From Silene latifolia (taxonomy: Eukaryota; Streptophyta; Magnoliopsida; Caryophyllales; Caryophyllaceae), in the NCBI RefSeq assembly GCF_048544455.1, contig NC_133532.1, positions 16,432,948 to 16,496,947 on the forward strand: a stretch of 64,000 nt of DNA, read 5' to 3'. The position numbers and the translations under genes are program-made. Below the pieces are notes generated by a model. The model was not told the origin of the DNA. It was given only the letters and a program-made list of their open reading frames with translations, and made no database searches. Shown here piece by piece: positions 58,111 to 64,000 of the stretch (within the stretch, counting starts at the first letter, position 1; the number at the start of each line of letters is the position of its first letter).

Positions 58111-58743
58111 AGACTCACTTATTAGCCAAAAAGGTATGGTTAATTTTGTTCCAAATTGTCTCCACTCTTGACTATCCATGGAATTTTAATCATACAAAGT
58201 GTTTGCCACTTTGATAATCGGCAAATATGCAATCATAACAAAAGGTGAAGTTATCATGCCATTACTATTTACTAATTACTACGGGCACCATTCAATCGAA
58301 GGAAGAAAAATTACAAGTGACCGTTAGGCGTTAGCCTTTGTTGATAACTTTAGCAAAAGAGAGTTCGTTATTCTTCTTTTATCATTTGGTTTGTAATATA
58401 TAGTAACTTTCCTCGACAAAATCCTCTTTTCAACAAATCAGGTAGTCCCCTCATCCGCATATCCTCCTTTACAAATGACTTAACAAATACGGAATAACTA
58501 AGTTTTAATCAATGGGAGGGAGTCGAACGAAAAATAAACATGACGCTAGTAATAATAAACATAAATATATTATTGGAACGAAATTGTAGCATTATTCTAA
58601 TAACATTAGATGAAGTTTCACCATAAAGCACACTACAAACTTACTTTAATCTCTAATAACTTATAACCAAATTAAAAACATAATTATTGAAAAAAACCAT
58701 TGTTATAATTAACTAATGTAAAACTTCTATAACTTGGTAAAAT
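58111..58743. other. Spacer and 3' flank of fructokinase
   Basis: No gene seen. The part next to 58744 is probably the 3' untranslated region of the fructokinase transcript read on the minus strand. Confidence 0.4.
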
Positions 58744-61406
58744 TCAGCAGTTTTTGTTGACCAATTGAAGTGCCTCGGCCATACTTGGAAGAGCCGGGAT
58801 CGCACCCTTTTGAGTTGTTGCTAGAGCTCCACACGCATTTGCTAATTTCAGTGCCTCTACCAGCTTGCTCTCATCCTATATATTCAAATTTTAATAAATA
58901 AATTATCACAATATTACATAAAGATAATATCTAAATTTAAATATAAACAAAATAAATGTTCAATTTTTTTATTATACCTCCAAGAGTGAGGGATTGTTGG
59001 CAAGCGAATAAAGGAAGGACCCAACATACGCATCTCCGGCTCCTGTTGTATCTACTGTTGCTACAAAAAACCCTTTTACCGATCCTTTGAAGTTCTGCAA
59101 TTTTATTCAATTTGAATCCCAATATCAAAAATTTTACGTTATAAAGATACTAACATATGAAGGTGGAGATTGAAGAACAAACCTTAGAGAAATATCTGCA
59201 GCCCTTTTCACCATCAGTAACCAAAAGATACTAACATATGAAGGTGGAGATTGAAGAACAAACCTTAGAGAAATATCTGCAGCCCTTTTCACCATCAGTA
59301 ACCATCAGAAGCTTAAGATTATCATGCCATAAAGACATGACAACTTCTTCATTGTAAGGATCTTGTTGGGTTAGAAACTCCACCTCTTCATCACTTACCT
59401 ATATATATAACAAATTAATTTAGAATCTATTAGTAAGCTCCCATTAATTGGTTAAAATAAAAGCTACAAACATGGAAAATCGACAAACCTTAATAATATC
59501 AGCATGATTCCAAATGCTATTAATACCATCCCTAGCATCTTGAGCGGAAGCCCACAAAGGAAGTCGAACATTGGGGTCATAAGAGAGAATAGCACCAGCC
59601 TCCTTGGCTAACTTCATCGCAGCTAAGTGAGCCGACCTGCATGGCTCGGTGATTAAACTAATTGAGCCATAGTGGAAGATCTTGGCTTGCTTGATAAGTT
59701 CGACATTAAGCTCAGATTCTTTTAGAAGCATATCGGCACTAGGGTTTCGGTAGAACATGAACTCCCTCTCACCATTTTTCTTTAAAGTTACAAAGGCTAG
59801 GGCAGTTCTTGCTTCCTTGTCGAAACACACCCCTTTTGTGTTCACACCATTTTTGTCTAGTATGTCTACTAGCATCTTTCCGAATTCATCTTCGCCCACC
59901 TATATTAGGTACAAGTTAGGGTTAATGGTTTTGTTATACGTGAAAAACATTAAAAAATTATCGAGATTGACAATTAAAAATAAGTACAAATTAGGCTGCT
60001 CATTCATGGACGAGTTTTATTATTTTCTAGACTTTTTTTCATTATGTTTCCATAGTATGTCTTTTCTTTTGCCTAATTCTCTCTAAGTCTCTATAATTCT
60101 CTCCCTCACAAAATTAATCAAATCTACAAAATTAATCCAATCCGTCAAATTATACAATTATTATGGATACTAATTCTCGTATCAATCAAGTAATAGTTTT
60201 AATTTTTAATTTTATTAATTATATTATACCAAATTAAGCAATTTATTTACACTAATTAAATTAGGGTTTGTTTAAACCCGCAATTAGACAATGAGGCGTT
60301 TTTACTAGTATATCGAATTATATACTCAGAATAATTGTTTTTACTAGTACCCACAATTAGACAATGAAGCTCTGATAACACACTGTCAATGGCTTGCAGA
60401 CTTTGATCCAGCTTTAAGCCATGGAATTCCCATCATGCCATCGTTACGATCCCTCATAAAAATCAAAGAAAGCTAGGGATTTCTTAACAACTGGAAAATT
60501 CGTCACCTCAACTCGCTCCATGGATTCATTTATTACCAATTAAAGTATAAAATCGGAATGTCAATATCGTACGATATTATGTAATAGCATATCATTTATA
60601 GGTAAATTTATCATTTATACAAAGGAAAGGGTAATCTCAAATTGAATGAAATGAGTGATACAGTACATAACTCGAAGAGTTGTAACAAGTGATAGGGGGT
60701 GATTGGGGTTAGAGGGAGTAAGGAATTCGAGGACAATTGAATATAGGGAGAGAAAATTGAAATTTTGGGAGTTGGAATAAAAGAGATAAAATGGTCATTT
60801 CCGTCAATAAAAGAGTAAAATTCGTCCATAAATGAGCACCACCCCTAATTAATACTCGGTTATTATTAATAAGCAAAAAGTAATTATCCTTTATTTATCA
60901 AATTTATATTAAGATTAATTTTTTCCCCGGGTATTGCATGTTTTATGGATTATTTCCCAGTGTTCACAAATAGAGCGCATACACAAAGTTTTCGTATTTA
61001 AATAAATTAAATGTAAATTGTGATAAGAACCCATATTGATATTGCTGTCTACCGTAACCATGCGGATAAATAAATGATAAAGCATTCATTAGCAACAAAA
61101 ATTAGCATAATAATACTACGAAAATTAGCATAATAATACTACGAGTATGACATACAACATGAATACATGAATATGAACGTTACATGAATATGAACGTAAC
61201 TATTTAACGTAAGACCGAGAATACTATATTACCTTGCCCATAAAGGCGGATAAACCACCGAGTTTAGTAACTGCACAAGCCACATTAGCGGGAGCACCAC
61301 CAGGAGCCTTGACAAACCCACGGGATTCACCCAATGAAACACCGGCTTCGTCAGGAACGAAATCGATCAACATCTCTCCGAATGACACAATAGCTGGGGA
61401 CTCCAT
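58744..61406 (-). CDS. Fructokinase (pfkB family)
   Basis: Phosphorylates D-fructose with ATP to fructose 6-phosphate after sucrose cleavage; a cytosolic form is likely because no transit peptide is seen. Five exons on the minus strand, all phase 0: 61233-61406, 59489-59899, 59264-59398, 58978-59094 and 58744-58875, giving 322 residues, the usual length for plant fructokinases. Exon 1 has [18 protein letters not shown] and [18 protein letters not shown] (substrate-binding glycine motif). Exon 2 has [10 protein letters not shown] and [11 protein letters not shown]. Exon 4 carries the pfkB signature 2, [19 protein letters not shown], with the catalytic aspartate in GAGD. Exon 5 ends QLVNKNC. 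No breaks seen. Odd point: an 81-bp tandem duplication across the exon 3 donor (see separate entry). The gene converges with the RIN13-like gene. Confidence 0.93.
59143..59304. repeat. Exact 81-bp tandem duplication at the fructokinase exon 3 donor
   Basis: 59143-59223 and 59224-59304 are identical. Each copy holds the last part of exon 3 ([13 protein letters not shown]) and the GT donor plus 40 bases of intron. The copy next to the exon body (59224-59304) gives the normal donor at 59262-59263. Use of the second donor at about 59181-59182 would retain the first intron part, which has an in-frame stop after about ten codons. Identity of the copies points to a recent event or an assembly artefact. 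Confidence 0.93.
59994..60845. mobile_element. Candidate TIR element in fructokinase intron 1
   Basis: The left GCTCATTCATGGACGAGTTT and, on the other strand at the right, GCTCATTTATGGACGAATTT are inverted repeats about 850 bases apart, near the middle of the 1.3-kb first intron (59900-61232). No transposase is seen and no identical target duplication could be assigned (TTA left, TAA right). It explains why this intron is long. Confidence 0.5.
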
Positions 61407-62138
61407 TATTTCTTTTGAGTAAATTGGTATTGAATTAATTAAGTGAAACTAATAATATTAAAAAGAGAATGAGAGATTAATAGATATGAATAAGGGATTA
61501 ATAGATATGAATAAGGTGAGGGTATTGAGGCGTGTATTAATACGGTTAACATTGTACGTTGTTGATACGTGATCAAATTCCTACTACGAAGTATTTTTTT
61601 GATTTTCGGTTATTATTGTTATCTAAATCGTATCGGATTAGAAGATAATTTCTTGATATAAAATACTCTGTATATCTATATCTATATCGAACTATTTTGT
61701 TTATAAAAATATACTTTCATTAGCCAATCAAATGAATGTTAGGATTTAAAAAATATTATCCTAAATACAAACGATAATTAAACGACACTAGAGCTCTTGA
61801 TATTTTGGGTTACCTAATTCCCAAGTCTTAACAGGATAAGAGTTCTAAAGGATAATTAGATGATCCACATAATTTTGTCCACAATTGCTAAAGGATAACA
61901 ACGATAATAAACGAAAACACCATGTGATTAGAAGTTAGTTAGGAAACAAATTAGCATAAAGTAATTTATTCATATCCAACTTCCATCAAAGTCGTTAGTT
62001 ACATGAATTTTCTCCCTTTATCTAAGAGAAGGAGAAAATCATATTTTAAAATTAATATTGATTGATTTGATATATTAACAAAATAAAATTATTGATATGA
62101 TATTCATTAATAGTTTAGTACTCCCATTATTATTATTA
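61407..62138. promoter_or_regulatory. Upstream region of fructokinase
   Basis: AT-rich. A 23-base unit (ATTAATAGATATGAATAAGG) is tandemly doubled at about 61470-61516, within the likely leader/promoter of the minus-strand gene. No TATA box can be assigned with confidence among many AT-rich candidates. Confidence 0.35.
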
Positions 62139-62139
62139 T

Positions 62140-62175
<36 letters not shown>

Positions 62176-62176
62176 A
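62139..62176. repeat. TATC tetranucleotide microsatellite
   Basis: Nine or so tandem TATC units (as TATCTATCTATC). Likely length-variable. Confidence 0.9.
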
Positions 62177-62411
62177 CAAATATATATAAAACATAAACCA
62201 TTGACAATTTTTTTCCCGCTCATTTTAACGCATGCCTATTAAGTGTTAACGTTGTTTTCTGAACTTGGATCAGGCCCTACGAACTTTCTTACCAGCCCAC
62301 TACTCCGCTACCTACTTGGTAACTCATAAGCATCATCACCTAGGTCAAAGTACCAATTGACTTGGTTTAAGATATTTTACATGTGAGATATTAAATTTCA
62401 TTTTTCCTGTA

Positions 62412-62666
62412 TATTTTTGGTGTAAACGGAGTAGTAACTCAGTAGGGCAGCTTTTATACTGACGAGTTTTGAACGTTGGTGCTGCAGTTAAAACACTTGA
62501 CATGCTAAGCTAATGAGCATCTGGATCAATATCTTACAAGGCATTATGTGCTTAATTTCGTTCATAATGTGGGAACATTCAGGCAATCAGTATTCATGTT
62601 AGCTGGTGGTGATGACAGGGGCGACAGGCTCCGTGAGCTGCACGCTTTGGCGGTAGTGCCCTAGTG
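62412..62666. repeat. 255-bp direct repeat, copy 2
   Basis: Partner of 55400-55654, same orientation, about 7 kb away. Here the coding-like stretch after CATTCAG stays open for about 27 codons and ends at TAG before AGTGGGCC. The unit may be a piece of a last exon with flanking intron, or part of an unnamed mobile element. Confidence 0.85.
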
Positions 62667-62955
62667 GGCCGCACATGACCACATCCCAACTGAACCAGCT
62701 TAAGACTGCATACACGAAAAACGCCCGCCCGCCGTCTTGGCCCCATTCATATATGCAGAATCACAACTGTTTTTTTTTCTATTGAAATATTTTAAGTTGG
62801 CATGATAATCGAATTTTATTTGACGTGAAACAGCCAAATAGGGGCCCCTAGTTCTTCCTCCCCCCCGCTTTCTTAAAAAAAAAAACGATGATAATGACCG
62901 GTTTAAACACTGCTCCTCAAAGATTTAAGAGTCGAGCCACCATGACAGGTTTTGT

Positions 62956-63100
62956 TCAACAGTAGGATTCCGGTGGCAGAGTGAGCTTGCCATTGATAAT
63001 ATGCACAGCAGTTCTACAAAATGGCAGTTGCAAAGAACCAAGATTTGTTGTATTCCCTACATGATTTTCTGTCACAAATTCTTGAATATTGGAGTACCAT
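62956..63100 (-). CDS. Probable last exon of an unrecognised gene
   Basis: On the minus strand a pyrimidine-rich acceptor (AACTTTTTCTTAG) precedes a frame of 47 codons plus stop: WYSNIQEFVTENHVGNTTNL, GSLQLPFCRTAVHIINGKLT, LPPESYC. Composition and splice border look like a true terminal exon. The upstream exons would lie beyond 63100 (some perhaps beyond the window). I do not recognise the protein. Confidence 0.4.
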
Positions 63101-63859
63101 CTAAGAAAAAGTTTCAGTCTGACAATCAACGACTAGTCAACAAAAAAGCAGTTAATTGTCAAAGCTCAGTTGCTCATTTACTTGGGTTTAATTGTACAAA
63201 CGCACATTCAACAGCTCATAACACATGTTTGTTATGAGTCGAGGTTAAAACATAATTCAACAAGAGACGGAATCATGGAAAAAGGGCATTTTGACAAGAA
63301 AGAAAATCATTTTAGATTATTTGATCTTTGAGCAAAACCCTGAAATCTGAGCTTACATGAGCGGGGAGTACAATCGTGAAACCAAGATGCAATTTGACAG
63401 AAATAAATACGAGCAATTCAATGGCAACGGAAAATCACAGTTCGGGGCTTTTCTCTACCTCCTTCTTTTCAGACAAGTACCTGATACAAGTGCAGAATAG
63501 TAAGATCAAATGCATACTCAAGGAATTAACAAACAACATGTCAATTTTTATCGTACATTAACTAACCACAAGTAAATTTTTTGGAATAAGTACCATCAGG
63601 TTAAATCCAGTCGAGGTGTCTATCCTTGCTTAAGTTGTTTATTTTTCAGATAAGTTATAGGTTTAACCAAAGCTACATAAAATTTGTAACGACTCTACCC
63701 CTTTTTGCTAAACTAGGGTTTAAACCCAAAATATTTACAAAAATAGAGTTGATTTCAAACTGTTTACACAAATTGGGTCCACGTCATTAACGTGTGATTT
63801 TTTTTTTTAGCAAGTTCTAAATCATCTTAGCTTTTCTCTTAGACATAGATAGGGGCCTT
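63101..63859. other. Non-coding or intron sequence
   Basis: No certain exon seen. It may be intron of the gene whose last exon is at 62956-63100. Confidence 0.35.
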
Positions 63860-64000
63860 AATGAGACGAGACAGCTCGCGAGCAACTCGAGCTTGGCTCG
63901 GGCTCGGTTCGAGAGCTTAACGAGTCAAGCCGAGCTAACATTGGCTCGGCTCGAGCTTCTGTAATTAGATAGGATATTACTCATATTTTATACATATTTT
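63860..64000. repeat. GAGCTTGGCTCGG-rich transposon end
   Basis: CAACTCGAGCTTGGCTCGGG, GGTTCGAGAGCTTAACGAGT and GGCTCGGCTCGAGCTTC words are typical of the subterminal repeats of short plant DNA elements, as at 56150-56480. It runs off the window edge. Confidence 0.45.

Noticed and set aside
60611-60829. Minus-strand frame of 72 codons in fructokinase intron 1
   Set aside because: Lies within the candidate TIR element, low complexity, no splice sites joining it to the gene.

Overview
This is a stretch of a plant nuclear genome. Host genes are split by GT-AG introns and sit in AT-rich DNA, and most of the window is nested transposable elements. The repeat set (large Tat/Retand-like Ty3-gypsy elements, chromoviruses whose LTRs carry TACTCG-type palindromes) suggests Caryophyllales, perhaps Caryophyllaceae such as Silene. 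That placement is inference and was not tested.

Layout. 1-2716: 3' end of a decayed Ty3-gypsy chromovirus with its LTR (+). 2717-3863: broken multi-exon gene fragment I do not recognise (+). 4600-16855: a Tat-lineage Ty3-gypsy element (-) with antisense DUF7745-like reading frame (4846-6341), pol, gag, tRNA-Arg-type primer site and 2.4-kb 5' LTR. 17189-19631: SINE tail, then three exons of a WDR75/UTP17-like WD-repeat gene relic. One intron of the relic carries a 1.15-kb Pack-MULE with cytochrome P450 cargo and a 9-bp target duplication. 20320-24359: CACTA end, internally deleted Tat LTR, 5'-truncated copia. 24360-33681: gag-protease-only copia containing a non-autonomous element with Asp-type primer site. 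33894-34746: a Tourist-like MITE and a hairpin.

35116-51579 is the most layered part. A TIR-bounded MULE-like element with a gene fragment was split by a copia (35501-50217). The copia was split by a solo gypsy LTR (38471-48193), and the solo LTR by a complete chromovirus (38933-47355) with one uninterrupted gag-pol frame. The three LTR-type layers have exact 5-bp target duplications (ATATC, AATGA, ATAAT), so their order is secure. A Harbinger-like MITE with a Stowaway-like MITE inside it lies in the right arm.

51580-64000 is gene space. An RPM1-interacting-protein-13-like gene (+, 52180-55059, three exons) converges on a five-exon fructokinase gene (-, 58744-61406) that looks intact. An exact 81-bp tandem duplication in the fructokinase gene covers the exon 3 splice donor. 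A 255-bp repeat occurs on both sides of the fructokinase gene. A probable last exon of an unrecognised gene lies at 62956-63100 (-).

The two clear host genes share no evident pathway: one is a probable disease-resistance-associated protein, the other an enzyme of cytosolic fructose phosphorylation. The rest of the window records successive insertions. I did not recognise a wholly new system. The most unusual items are the palindrome-rich leader of the chromovirus, the two cargo-bearing TIR elements, the antisense gene of the Tat element with its own promoter, and the duplicated splice donor in fructokinase.
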